Shown here piece after piece: positions 13,601-26,800 of a stretch of DNA of 64,000 nt. Position 1 is the first letter of the stretch; each line of letters opens with the position of its first letter. Source of the stretch: Ichthyophonus hoferi (Eukaryota; Opisthokonta; Ichthyosporea; Ichthyophonida; Ichthyophonidae); the NCBI GenBank assembly GCA_002751075.1, contig NAOQ01000068.1, positions 102,107 to 166,106 of the forward strand, written 5' to 3'. The translations under genes and the position numbers were made by a program. The notes below the pieces were generated by a model, which had not been told where the DNA came from, did no database searches, and saw nothing but the letters and a program-made list of their open reading frames with translations.

Positions 13601-16600
13601 ACCTTGATATGAGGTAGGATTCCAGGTCCCCAAGGGTCATTAACTCTAAGACTATCATAGCAGATTTGCCAGGACATCCTCCAATACACATGACAATGTT
13701 GTCGTGTTTAAGTAGACGCATTGATTCCTGTGTAGATGTGAGTGTTAGTGTATATATAAACATACACTTATACATATATCTAAATACCTGTATGAAGGCA
13801 TGTTTAAAGTAATGATTGAATTATAAACCATAGCAGAAAGAACAGAAAGAGAAGATCTATAAAAGGAAAGAATATAAAAAACGTGTGTTTTAATTACCAA
13901 TCCAAAATGAAATATAAGAATATATAAAACCAACTACGCAATACTTACAGCCTGTGCCAGCCATTTAATTTTGTCATTTGTTTCTAACTTGTTCAATTCC
14001 TTGATACAGACAGGGGATTTCATTCGGTTGTATAACAACATACCTAGTAGCATAGTAGTTAATAAGAGGTAAGTGACAAGTCCTTGAGAATATATCTAAA
14101 GGGAAAGTGTGTATCAAAGTGTGTATGATAGTATGTATGATAGTATGATGATATGATGAAATATATGTCCAGAAACTATAAACAAAATACGTGTCTACTG
14201 TAACTTATTATACATAGAGCCATTGAACCTATATCCCTTCAGGTACTTTAACCCGGCCTACCTATCCATTCAGTACAAAGCTAAAATCAGCAAATAATAT
14301 ACTCCTGGACACATATAAACATGCCTGTATATACATTGCCAAAAGACCCCATTCTTAACAGTTGTAACTTGGCAATCAGTAATTCATGAAGAGGAGTGTC
14401 TGCTGTGCGCACCAGTTCTCTCACTTCCATTGCACTGACTACATGAAGATATATAGTGTGTGTCATGGTTAGTAATATAAATATATATATAGCATATACC
14501 GTTTACATATTATACACTATTATTATTATATATTACTAATTATATATATGACATACCTTACACAAATTAAATACAATTAAATTCTATTACATAAAATTAT
14601 ATACACTATATACTAGCACATATATATCTAGTCTTTAGCAGGTATGTACCATAATAATTAGTAACAGTTGTAATGGGTAATTGGCTAATTGGATAGCATG
14701 GATAGGTATTACGGGATGAAACTAACTAGGTAGATAGAAGATAATTAATATATGTAGGTAACATACATGAAGAACCAATAGAATGGAAGGTATAAAACTA
14801 AAAGTCATAATAAAAGGTTTGAGAATATTCAATTAATAGAGGTAGAGTAACTAATATGCGGTAATTATAGACAGAGCCATCTTGCCCCACCTACCTATCA
14901 CCTATCTACCTACCTACCTATTTATTTATCTATCTATCTATATATTTCCTTATCTAGCGAACCATCCATTAATTATCTTCTCAAATACATTCCCTTTACC
15001 ATCACCCATCAACTAATAACGACATCTACACAAGGTCTACGGACTCTTAAAGCCAGACAATCAACCAACCTTCAAATCCATTTACGACTTCCTAATTACA
15101 TATAGAGCAGCAAACAATAACATACTATAGTGTTGATCCTCTTGACATAGAATCGCGTCCTCTCCGTTCACGGGTAGATGGTTATTGACAACATCAGCTT
15201 GTTCCTCCTCGTCATCCGACTCATTAATTATTTCTTTCAGCAACTCCTTGACAGTAATAATGGCATTGATCCTAGTCCTTTCCATTTCGTATTTCTCCTG
15301 CATCCTTTCATCCTCCGCTTTTTTCTTGTTAAATGCCTCTATGTCGTTCCCTAGTCTTAAACTTATCTCATCGTATTGTGTTTTCATATGAATAATCTTT
15401 TCTTCCAGAACATATAGCGCACGTAGTTCATCTATAGTGTCGGGCTGCATATATAACCGCATGAATGCTAATTGAGTTTATATTATCCACTATAACACAC
15501 TATAAAGTTTATCACTTATTTTCAATCCAATTATATTACATTTTAGTGGAACTGTACTTAGAGGCTGTTATATATATATGTAAACATTACTACACATCAC
15601 TCTACACACATATTCCTATATTGACATACCATATGGCAGGCTTTCTCTGTTCGTCCAAAACATGTTTATATACCAATACAACCATATAAGCATGCACACA
15701 TACATACATATATAAATAAATAGTGCAATATATATCCAAATGCACTACCATGCACATATATTCCCTACCTCCTCCTCCAGATCCATATCCTCCCTTCTCT
15801 TCCTTAGCCTATCCTTTCGCTCCTCCAGCCCTCTCACTGCATCATTCAACCTTAGTTTATTATCTTCATGCTGAGCTATCATCGCATCAATCGCAGCCTG
15901 CTCATGTCTTTGTTTCTCTTCAAACACAACCTTTCTCTTTTCTCTAAGCATTTTGGCTGCTGCTGTTGCTTTCACTGCGGTAGCAACACTTACTGTAGCC
16001 ATAAGCCGGTCTGATTGTAAATCCGAGATAGTTGAGTACTTAGAGATATCTTCTAGTATATTCTGCACAGTATTGTAACGACGTTCGTAGCTGCTGCTAG
16101 ACTGAAAAGTTGAACCAGAAAGAGGTGATGATTTTACTCTAGACGAAGGTGTATTAGGTGTGCTGGTATGTACTTTCAGGTGATTCAATTGGACAGTGTT
16201 ATACGAAGGAGCGTCAATACAGTCAGTAGAAAGTCGTGAGAGGCAGGAAGGGTCTATCTTTATATGTGCTGCCTTAGCTATACTAAACTGCACTTCATCC
16301 AGTAGAGAAGCATGCATTTCCTCCAGGCCAGCCTGGCCTAGGGACCTGTTTTCCCATTCACATGATAGTTGTGACCTCGAGCTATGGGGGGTGCAGGCAA
16401 TACTATCCTCATCGGATATGTCAAACAATTCACGGGGGAATGTAATCCGATAAGATGGCAATGCTTGGAGAGATCCAGCGTGACATCTTAACCCTGAACT
16501 CCTCGCTAAGACAGCTCGTATTCTGTCCATCTGTTCGGCAAAAGTGGGTAATTCATCTTTCGAAGGACGAGGCAGAGAAGAAGTACCAGAATGCCGCACG

Positions 16601-16736
16601 GGTGCAGAATAGCTGCTCAATTTATTTTTCAAGTGATTTTTTTTATTTTTAAAGGGACCTTTTGCTTGGTTCTGTGCCTTAGGAATGTGATCTTTATCTT
16701 TCTTGTTGACTTTATCACGTTGGCGTGCAACGCTGC
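7658..16736 (-). CDS. coiled-coil protein with C-terminal tyrosine-kinase-like pseudokinase domain
   Basis: Thirteen exons join in phase: up to 16736-15769, 15444-15126, 14438-14313, 14043-13949, 13727-13603, 12637-12483, 11765-11682, 10982-10900, 9933-9880, 9190-9125, 8797-8672, 8476-8120, 7753-7658. Counted from the first in-frame ATG (16530) they give 815 residues, but the frame stays open to about 16736, so an upstream first exon is possible. Residues 1-150 are low complexity and about 150-350 are Lys/Glu/Arg-rich coiled coil. A kinase domain follows (about 385-650): loop RMGSFGNVY (389-397), beta-3 lysine in VCIKEL (K417), HGNLVSRN (509-516) where active kinases have HRDLxxRN, DYG (536-538) and APE (564-566). 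The catalytic Asp is Asn and the Arg is Gly, so it is probably a pseudokinase or very weak kinase. The tail is acidic and polar. The exact 3' end is uncertain, because a donor-like GTAAAT lies before the chosen stop. Confidence 0.75.
9973..10000. repeat. (TAGTA)n pentanucleotide repeat
   Basis: About five tandem copies of a TAGTA-type unit lie in an intron of the pseudokinase gene, just upstream (along the gene) of the exon at 9933-9880. Confidence 0.7.
12559..12710 (+). repeat. left copy of 152-bp sequence flanking N gap 1
   Basis: This sequence covers part of pseudokinase exon 12637-12483 and the adjoining intron and ends at the first N. The same sequence recurs at 13031-13182 directly after the gap. 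No difference was noticed by eye, which fits two overlapping contig ends that were not merged. Confidence 0.85.
12711..13026. other. assembly gap (316 N)
   Basis: A run of 316 unknown bases lies inside the pseudokinase gene. Both edges carry the same 152-bp sequence, so the gap may hold nothing at all. Confidence 0.99.
13031..13182 (+). repeat. right copy of 152-bp sequence flanking N gap 1
   Basis: This is the second copy of 12559-12710. It repeats the 5' half of the kinase exon but stops at the gap before the HGN motif. It is best read as an assembly duplicate and should not be counted as an extra exon. Confidence 0.85.
13439..13462. repeat. (TA)n microsatellite
   Basis: About twelve TA units lie in the pseudokinase intron downstream of N gap 1. 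Confidence 0.8.
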
Positions 16737-17010
16737 TTCAATTGAAGGACAGGGTTAATGATACGTAATTGTGGAACAGAGAAATTGAAGTGGAAATACA
16801 TAAAAAAAGAAGAAACAAATAGAAGAGATATAAGGAAAAATAAGGAGTCTATTTATATAATAAATAACAGCCAGGGTAGGAGGAAATGCTGCAGTATAGA
16901 GCCAAGCGTACGAAAACGGGCAACAATTGCAGATTATAATGTACAATATAATATACCAGAAGGTATATGTTTGATCAATCATGGATGTGTACTCATATGT
17001 AATTTTGAGA

Positions 17011-20000
17011 TTATGGGTGTATGCATGCATATATATAATGCCTAACCAATGAAAAATAAGGTATAATTTCTATATAGAAAACAGTATATAACAATATAAT
17101 AGCATTTAATGCGCCATATATATACACAGTACATAGAGCATATATCCTGTAATATGAAAGAAACAGCAAAAACAGAAGCCTTGCCAGAACACAAAACAGC
17201 CCAACACCATTATAAGCATCACTCCTTCTATAACAGAAAACATACAATATGCCATCCAGCAGATGGGTTTTGTATATTCTAGAATCCACAGGGTAGCCTT
17301 TATAAGCTGGTAAATGATTTTCATAATGACTCTCTGGACTTGTAGATTGCGCTTCATCTATACCATAAAAATTTCCTTCTTTCTTTCCTCCTATAGACTG
17401 TGATATCCATTGGTGTATCATACGCACATACTTAGCAATGGGTAATAAGCAAAGTATGGCGAGGAACATAAGAACAATTGTACTTGTAGCCAAATGGAAT
17501 CCTTCCGACCCAGAACAAACACCAAGAGAAAATGACCCTGCACATGTGTATAGCCACAGATGAGCGTTTTGAGGATCACATAGAAAAACAATACTAGATA
17601 GACTTGATGGTAGGAAAGGTGTAAACCGGTATGTTTGTATTCTTCTACACTTGATTGCAATGTAATATTAGATTGATATATACACATGTCTACCGTGTAT
17701 ATGTAGTAATAAAGCTTATTATGTATATTAGACAGTGTTAAAATACATCATATTAACATAATAGTAACTGTGAATAAGTTTTTAAATGTGAGATTAACAG
17801 TACATATGTTGCTAAACAGAAATAAACCTCATATACACTCATTCATATTCATATATATATATTATTATATCAATTGCTCATTGGTAGATAAAACGAAGTG
17901 GGTTGGAAATATAACAGCAAAAATTACCAATTATTATTTAATTAATGGAGACGATTGGGCAATCTATTATGTTGAAGTTATCACAGCAAAAATAAAATGC
18001 ATATACCATGATTGTTTGTGTGGTTTAATATAACTACTTATCTACATAAAGGAACTGAAATATTGACATTTACAGAATTAATAATAGGCTACAGTCTGGG
18101 GTATATGCAGGCAATTGAACATAATAGGAATACATATAGATATTAAGTCATCATCCAGATTCTCACTACACTTACCTACAGGTGTGTCACATTCTTGTTT
18201 GTTGTTATATACAAATTGGCCAACATTTCCTATAAACAGTAGATAGCTGGCAAGATATAAAGTAAATGAACATAAACACACCAGTACTTGTAGATATCCC
18301 ACTCTGGTTCGCATTTGGAGAGATGAGTGGCAGGAAACACAGCCATTAGAAAATAACCCACAGACAGTTGCCACAAAGGACAGTACAACCCCAGTCACCC
18401 ATATGATGGTAATCTTAATCATCTGTTGTATATTGGTGTGTACGCAGGAGTGAACGAGGAGAACTATAAATATATGTTGATGTACATAGAATATATATAT
18501 ATAACAAGGAGTAATATTGCAAATGGCTGATTAGTAATTAAACGTGTTAAATTTTTAACTTAAGAAAGTAAAGAAGCCTTTTAGATAAAAGAGTATAAAA
18601 CAGAAGAATAAAAAAGTAAAAAATTATTTAATATGATTATCTCTCTATAAAATAACATTCATGAGCAGTTTAAATATTATACCAGCTTAATGGTTCCGTG
18701 GAATAGTCATAATTCTAGCATATAGCCAATCCCAGCCATGCATTACAACAATGGTTTTTTACTATATCTAGATAATCTATTATTAAAAATATATATAGGA
18801 TTTAAAATGGATTTGTTTTACAGATCTATATAGACAGATATACGGTTAATCTAGTAAAATTCATTTCGGTTATGTTTTACCTCTAAAACAATATGCAGCT
18901 ATTCTATTAATTTCTGTAATTTTTATTTATATATATCCATGTAAATACTAATAATTGATACAACATTATCTACTGTACCTCACCAATACACCTTTGAATA
19001 TAGTCATAAATTAAATTGGCAACAATTTTTAATGTATAGAAAAACATTGAAAAGAAAAGATTTAATACAATAGACAGTAATATCTATAGCTGCATACAGC
19101 CCATATTTACTTTAACGTTAATGAAATATAATAATGTAGATGTTAAAATACAGTAGTGGTGGATGATATCTATAATCTCCGAACATTTCACGGTATTTTT
19201 TATTTAGAATGTGTGGGCTCGAGATAGCAGTACGCATAACCATAACAGACCTATATATTGTATAAAAATACTAAATAAATTTAAGGTGAAGCAAAATTAT
19301 GTTAGTAGATATCCTTCAACAACCCATAAAGCCAACCACACTAAAACCCCCACTGCAAACACTTAGGACTAGAATATACAATAAGGATTCCTTACCATAT
19401 TATATAATAACTATTTCTTTAATTATCAAATGTAATATCCACCATATACGCCCTCAAATACAAATGCAATAATAAAGTTTTAGAGGTACGTTTTCTAAAA
19501 ATAATAATCAATTTAGCCGTATCGCTATAGTAGTTGTAAAAACCAATTTCATAAATAATCAAAACGAACATAACGACTCTCTGGCACCTACCTCTACTTT
19601 CTCTATCTATCGGTATAACCTAGTACCTCTATAAACTCAATGTAATAAACGGGGCACAAGAAAGCAAATACTTTTAAAGTAGAATTAAAACATCATGCTA
19701 TTGTTCGGAAATGGCTTTAATGCCCTGGAAAAAGGTTTTGGAAAAATTGATTGCTATACTGTAACAATATATAAGAGAAGGTAAATAGTACAAAATAAAG
19801 AGTTTATACCAACGGAAAAGGCCATGGGGGACCTCCGTCGAATCCGAAAAAGGGGCATAAATCTCCATCTTCACACCTCCTGGTAAACAAGATGTTGTGT
19901 TTATGTATGTAAGATTGAAGAAAAAAAAATATAGATCACATGAGCTAAATGTGGTATTCAGTTTTATTTCAAAAACAACTTTAATTGTAATGTTTTAAAG

Positions 20001-20472
20001 AACATACAAAAATGTTTTGAGCAATCTATCTACATACATGCATAAACCATGGCATACTCGTACCGTTGTGTACATTGAGCAAAAGGAATTGACACTATTA
20101 CTTATTACGCATCATATTAATACTACTAATTTAATGCAAATATTTCTAACAGTAAAAACAGCTACACAAATCTATTGACCAGATTTTCAAAGATATATGT
20201 ATAAAAATACCCAACAAAATATAACGTTTCATAAGTGCTTATACCCTCCAGGGCCCCCTATACACAACCCTTCTCCCATTCTTTTGTGTATACTCATTAT
20301 TAGAGCAATGTTTAAAGCACACTCACCTTAATAAGCCATATGCTCTATTGTTATTATATCCAGGGGCAGTTTGAACCCAGCTTACACTAAGTAAAGCAGC
20401 TGTCCCAATGGCATATGCCAATAAAGCCAAAACGGGCGCCAGCTTGAACCTCAACCCTTCCATTCCATCCAT
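17011..20472 (-). CDS. claudin/PMP22/LHFP-like four-transmembrane protein
   Basis: Three exons join in phase: 20472-20327, 19879-19810 and 18422-18176. The ATG at 20472 precedes a hydrophobic segment, LAPVLALLAYAIGTAALLSV (TM1). The first extracellular loop has W, then YGLLRRC and a second C six residues on, resembling the W-GLW-C-C signature of the claudin/PMP22 superfamily. Exon 3 encodes TM2 (IIWVTGVVLSFVATVCGLF) and TM3 (LQVLVCLCSFTLYLASYLLF), then a Cys-containing loop. A final exon, beginning near 17660-17690, encodes Cys-bearing loop sequence (FLCDPQNAHLWLYTCAGS) and TM4 (STIVLMFLAILCLLPIA), followed by a polar tail and an open frame to 17011. I could not match the splice phase between exon 3 and the last exon, so a small exon or another donor is missing, and the true stop may lie before 17011. 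By family, a junction or plasma-membrane protein is expected. Confidence 0.55.
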
Positions 20473-20574
20473 ATTGTAAAAAAATGTGTATACACGTGAA
20501 CGAAGAATTTTCAATAGTGACACTTAATACAACCTACTCCTGTTTATAACTACTATGTGAGAAGAGAAGACGAT

Positions 20575-20822
20575 AACGATACAACATACTCTATATTGAT
20601 TATTAGTGTTATTATATTGTTATTATACTGTTATCGCATTATTATTATATTACTATTATATTATTATTGTTGTATTATTATATTATTATTATATTATTAT
20701 TATGGTATTGTTATTACATTACTACTAATATTGCTATTATATTACTACTATATTACCATTATATTATTGTTATATAGATATTATATTATGATTATATTGC
20801 TATTATACTATTAGTATATTAA
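20575..20822. repeat. (TTA)n / ATT-rich degenerate microsatellite
   Basis: About 250 bp of interrupted TTA/ATT trinucleotides lie just upstream of the claudin-like start. They give a spurious plus-strand open frame of Leu, Tyr and Ile runs. Confidence 0.85.
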
Positions 20823-22690
20823 TTATCCTGCATTGTTATTCCAATAATCCAACTTAGTGATAACAGTCATGCCCATCTAGATTTACATAAATTAGTAATA
20901 ATACAATTGGTTAAATTCAAACAAAATAGATAAGGTATTTTTGGCAAAATGGGCACCTATAAACTCTAGCTATAAAAGTATAAACAAATTACTAATTTAT
21001 TAATTGCGGGTGTTTTAATTTGTTACAATTAATTTATTGACTACATAACTAATATATTTATATTTCAATACATAATGTAAAGACAGTTTTGGAGAACATT
21101 AAATTAATGGGGATAAATTCTATACTATATTTAATTGGGTTCTAACGCACCACCAATAATTTTATACTTTATCTGGATAGCCATAACTATTAAAAGGCGC
21201 TTTACTACTGGAAATCCAACAGACCGTGCTACCATAATTTATGGGGTTCTCCACCACCTTGAGTTATTGTTTATTATCTGTTTTTAAGACAAAAAGCCAG
21301 TTATAATGCAAGATGTGTTTTCCAACCCTATAGGCCCATTTATAATAGGCTTTAGGCCAAGGACACATTTATTCGGTTCGTTTTATTGAAAACAATTTTA
21401 ATCCCGAGCAATTGGAACTCATGAGACTGCTTTAATTATTTTTATTCTTTGTATCTTTCTTTATTTAGATTTTTTTTCTTCATATGGTTTTATAAATAGA
21501 GTGACATGCCCATGAATCGTTGTCATTCGCAAGTTCCTCAAATTAATCAGTTATTATGTCAGCAAGGTCTTCAGAGCATCATCTTAACACACCCGATCGT
21601 ATTACTACTTCACAATCTTTTATTTCTTTTCCTGGTAAATATTGGTGTTAAGACAATAGGATTACAAGAATAGTCCGAAGCATTGGATAAGAAACTGAGC
21701 AATATTGTAAGCGAAAATTGTTTTCTCTCTATATGTCGTACTATGTATTAAATAATTTTCTTATTCGTTAAGAGATACCGTGCTCCTATTGAGTGATCTA
21801 AGTTAACGTGAACCTATAATTGTTGTTTTTCATTGGATCGTATGAATGCGTGTGGTTTGCGGTTTGTAAAGCAATCACTTGTTAGAAAAACTACAGATTA
21901 GCGGGCGGATAACAAGTTGTCCAATTATAATGCACTTATTAGCTTCTTAAAAATGGTAATGACTTGAAATTGAAGTTAGACGTCTCACTAATCATATTAG
22001 CCCTATCTCAAAGGATTTTTAATGCAGGAGAATTACATGTTAGGTCTCGATTGGGTAGAATAATCCAGGATTAGCTTTATGCTTAAACGTTGAATGTTAA
22101 TTTTAATATAAACAAACGTACTACTATATCAAATACCATTTCCCTTACTTATCTCTTCTGATAATCCTAATTATTATAAATATGATTTACATGCCTGGAG
22201 TGATCACAATACTTCATATTGACAGAACTAATTTCTTATAGTTAGACTTGTTCTTATATTACTGGTTATAAAAAATATTGCACATGTATAAACAGGTAAA
22301 AATCTGTGCGTGTTTTAAAACAAGCTAAAGAACTTGAGCTAAGCCAACAAGATAGTAACTACTTCTTGTGTAATTATTACACTTAAATGGGATGCCAGAG
22401 CCTCTGTAATATACCAAATATAGCGTTGGATCTCTCATTGATATGTAACACTATTAATAAGCCTATAAACATATGATGTTAGTATAAATCGTGAATGTGT
22501 ACAGTTCATATTTACCAGGTATAAATATGTTTGTTTATGAATTGATAAATAGAACAATTTATTGGTGTATACTAATATATTGAGTCACGCGCCAATTATA
22601 GAAACATTGAACCAATCAATATGAATACTTTACTTAGATTGGGGCATAGCTGTTGATTTTATAATAATAGATTGAACTGGCTCTCATCAG
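20823..22690. other. AT-rich spacer between divergent genes
   Basis: This spacer lies between the start of the claudin-like gene (minus) and the plus-strand securin-like gene. No exon, RNA gene or element could be supported. Confidence 0.5.
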
Positions 22691-22767
22691 CCATAAAATT
22701 CACTTCGCAATATTAACGAGTATTTGTGAGTTTGGATCAACTAAGAAATATTGATGGCTCCCATGCT

Positions 22768-22956
22768 GATATGAAGAAAGTGCTGGATGAGCTTAAAGCA
22801 GAAAGCAAGAGAGTTTCGGTTGTAGCAACCCCTAAATTTAATAATTTGTCTAGAGAACAAGTACGATTAAAAATCTTAAATCTGTGGCATATTTTCTCTG
22901 ATTATTTAGTATACAACGGTGAAAAAATGCATAATAACATTTTTCAATTCTCTTAA
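22768..22956 (+). CDS. weak candidate small ORF or exon
   Basis: An open frame reads MKKVLDELKAESKRVSVV and continues with ordinary amino-acid usage (NLSREQVRLKILNLW). This is more protein-like than the AT-rich frames around it, and the frame also stays open for about 50 bases upstream without an ATG. It has no recognised domain. A donor-like GGTGAAA at about 22918 would allow it to be an exon. It might be a separate small gene or an upstream exon of the next gene, but no phase-consistent join was found. It may equally be chance. Confidence 0.2.
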   Translation, partial: DMKKVLDELKAESKRVSVVATPKFNNLSREQVRLKILNLWHIFSDYLVYNGEKMHNNIFQFS

Positions 22957-23842
22957 TGATAGGAAATCCATGTACTTAGGATTTATGTAAACATGGAATA
23001 TATTATTTATATTGGAACATCCATCTAGTGAATAAACGAATGCTGTTATTGAGCTTAATAAATTAGTCAACTGTGTTAAGCCAAAACGACACAGACAAAG
23101 TACATCAAGTAGGATATGATTTTCACAGTGTATATTATACTTACACTTAACTATAATTTATTTTAAAATCCATTAACTAACAATAATTCTTTATCGTTAT
23201 CAATTTATAAAGGCCTATTCATTTCTACAATTAAATTTTTGTACGAGTTTAATTTTTAATTTAAATTAAGCAAGCCTAAGCTCAGTAAGCAATTGGAGTT
23301 AGCATTCTAAATACCCAAATCTAACTATGGCTGTATTCGGTACAAGCATATCTTGTCTAGTAAGCTCATTCCGATTATTATATAATCAATGTACTGAGAG
23401 CCATTACTACAGTTACAGTAGTGTTTAATAATTATGTTTCTATATATTTATATACGTATTCTACTCCAATTAAATGTACGTTTTGCAAGACTTTAATAAT
23501 TGTTAATTAATTTATTACATCTTGTATCAACTATAGCAGAATTCCAGTCCCAGTATATATTTTAAATACGAAAATATTCAATTATAAATTTATGTTAAAC
23601 TAATTTTTAATAAAAGCCAATTATATCTTTTTAAGTAAATATATTATCTTTGCGCCAAATTAGCGGTATCTTAATTAATAAGAAATAGTTAACATAACTG
23701 TGCATCAAATCTTACAACGGTCTATGTAATTCACCATTATTATTATTTTGTATATTTTGTCTCCTATATTATACTTTATAGGCTTAAAAATAACCTTTCT
23801 ATCTTTGACAGTAATAAAAGAGTTAACCAACGTATTTTTGCT

Positions 23843-26800
23843 ATGGCTTTTTCACAAGCCCGACATTCTCTAAACCTACAGGATGAGAATGCAACCATAC
23901 ACACTGCTAGGAGAAAACAAGGTGCTCATATATATATATATATATATATATATTCACCCAACTCCAATGTTTTCCTTAATCCACTCTCAGCATAGACATA
24001 ATTAGAAAACGTGTTTATTTTGGCTTTTCTTTTTGCCTTTTCCCTCTTGACATCGTTATATTTTTTTCATTGTCTTGACATGGCTTAGGTGTAAGCCTGT
24101 GTATTTCCTTTATTCCTCTGGAGGCATTTAATATCTACTGCACACATCCATACTTCACTCTTGTGTTTCTCTATTTCTTTATATGGGAGACTTTGAGTTT
24201 ATCTCCTATGCTATTTGATAATTCAGCAGTATCCCAACACCCAACATGTTTTTCTAATTAATCTGTTTCACATTCTAAATACGTGGCTAATGTGTCTTCT
24301 GTCATATTTACTACCATAATATTTTAACTCATTTAGCCAATGTACTAGGTTTGGGTTGGTAATAATAATTCTCCCACAGGAGCGGTAATCTTTTATCTCA
24401 GCTTATATAATATAAGCACACACCTGCCTTCACACACTCATATCTATACGTATATATAGCATAGACCTGTACCCCTTTACCTGCCTACCCTTGAGGAGCT
24501 ACACTCGTCTTTGACACTTACCTTTCCACACCTTCTCTTATATATATAGGGCTACAATCTGGTAAACAAACAAAAAAAACTACAGTAGAAAACCCACATG
24601 AGGGGAGTGTAGGACGCAAATTTGGGAGTGAAATACCTGCCAATCGTGCCTTTGGGAATGACTTGACAAATAAGAAAAGACATGGAAATGTAGAGGGAAA
24701 GGGGAGAGTTGAGGGCGATAAAATTCAGGTGAGCAGAGTTAGAGGCCTGTAGGTTGTAGAAGTAATCGTCATTGTCATGGTTATGCTATATTGTGTTGTG
24801 TTGTGTTGCGTTATATTATGCTAGGTTGTATTATGCTATGTTATGAGATGCTGCCGTGCTTTCGTACTTGGCTACTTTCATTTTCTTTCCCTTATTATAA
24901 GATTAATTCCACTATATATTATCAGGATTGTTTCAAAGCTGACATATGAATGCGCGTGTATGTATATAGGTAGATTGGTAGGTAGTGGGTAAGTAATTGG
25001 ATTGGTAAAGATCAAAGGAGAAGAGTACTAGCATAAATATAGAGACTCTAGTTTTAGAAGAGGTGGAGAGAATTAAAAGAAAAATAAAACGACTATGTAT
25101 ATATATTACAAAGAAGGTCTGTGTTACTACACCACATTAACTTTTTTCTACCCAATCGCATGGCAGTAATAGTTGTTTTTCCTATCAGAATGGATGCAGT
25201 AAAATTGGGCTACCTAGCCTGAAGAGTACAGGGATAAAAGGCTCCAATGACTTGTCATTTCTAACTGAATGTGATTTTGTACCCCCAGTAGACCATTTTA
25301 AAGAGCAGGGTATGGCCAATCATATTTCATCATTCTTGATGCTGGGTCTTTTAAACCCCTATAGTATATATATACTCATACTGTCGTACTATCATATCAT
25401 CATACATATTTTTGAAAATACATATATACATACATATATGCATGCAATGTCTTTATTTACTGCCCGTCTTTGTGGATGGTATTTCAACATTCTTGTCTCT
25501 CTCTTTCTCCACTTCATTCCCTTCTTGTTTTGTGGAAATGCTTTTTACTGTATTCTTTAAATATACATTTTAATTCGTTTTAATATTCTCCCATTCGTAT
25601 TGCTCCCACAGTCTTGCTGCTATGTCACTTTTTCGTTTGAATTTTTATCTATTCAATTATTCAATTCATTTATATAGTTATCCCCTACCTTACCTATTCA
25701 TCCATCTACCTACACGCACAGCTCCCCTCGCCTTTGGTGAAATCATGGCCTGTTCCTCTCAACTGAAAACTAAACACACCCTAGTGGACCCTTACTGCCC
25801 CATGGACATTGACTTAGATATCCCATTTCTTGAACCAGAAATCCTTTCCTTCCCCTCCCCCTCTATCTCCCTTACACCATCTTACCAGCCTTCTGGGGAG
25901 TTAGAATGTAAGCCTATATACCCCTTAATAATACCTTTACATTGGTATTACATAGCATTGTTGTCAATCCCAACCCATTAATACACACACAACTACAGTC
26001 ATATTCATATAGCTCATACATATACATATATACACCTTTATACATACATACACACACATCCACCCCTATATCCCTATGGTCTTTCTCCATCTATGACCAA
26101 TTATAATGTTACATGGCTGCATACATACATACATGCATACATGATGTAACTTATACATTCGGTTTTAACTCTTTCCCTTTCGGATTCATACCCCCTACAT
26201 CCGCATATCTGTGGTATTTGATTACCTATATTATCAAAACTCTCTTTTATTTATATTTATATTCATTTAAGAAGAAAGCCTATACCACTGGCATAGCCTT
26301 TTCTTTTTTTAGTCATAACTCCTTTTATATTAGGTTCTTTTATATATTTTTTCCTTTTGAATTAGTGGTATATAGGTATATGAGGTTTGGGAGTCAGATA
26401 ATATGCAAGGTGTTCCTATTTATTTGGAGTCATATATATTCAAAGGCACACCTTTTTATATATGCACAAACATGCATTCACATACTATTATCTTATTATG
26501 TAGACACTCATACACTTGTAAACCACATTACCGTATATATATATGTTTATTCATAAACAGATACATATCCATTACCCTTTTATACACCCTTACTTTCATA
26601 ATCATACATAGGCACATACCAACTCGTAGTTATACTCATTCATTGGTGTTCATGTATGCCGTATATGTAATGCAATGCATTCTTTTTCATATTCCTGCCT
26701 ATAATCACATGGCCTTTATTACCAATGTGCTTGGATTGATTGTCATCAAATAATTAATTGTTGTCCTAGTTATGCCAGAGGTCTTAATGACGGAGGAACT

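Noticed and set aside
15465-15947. Plus-strand open frames opposite the coiled-coil exons
   Set aside because: They are antisense shadows of the minus-strand coding exons.
20557-20814. Open frame of Leu, Tyr and Ile runs that looks like a membrane protein
   Set aside because: It is a translated TTA microsatellite.
26113-26753. Hydrophobic plus-strand open frames
   Set aside because: They lie in the fourth intron of the securin-like gene and reflect AT-rich CATA/TATA sequence.
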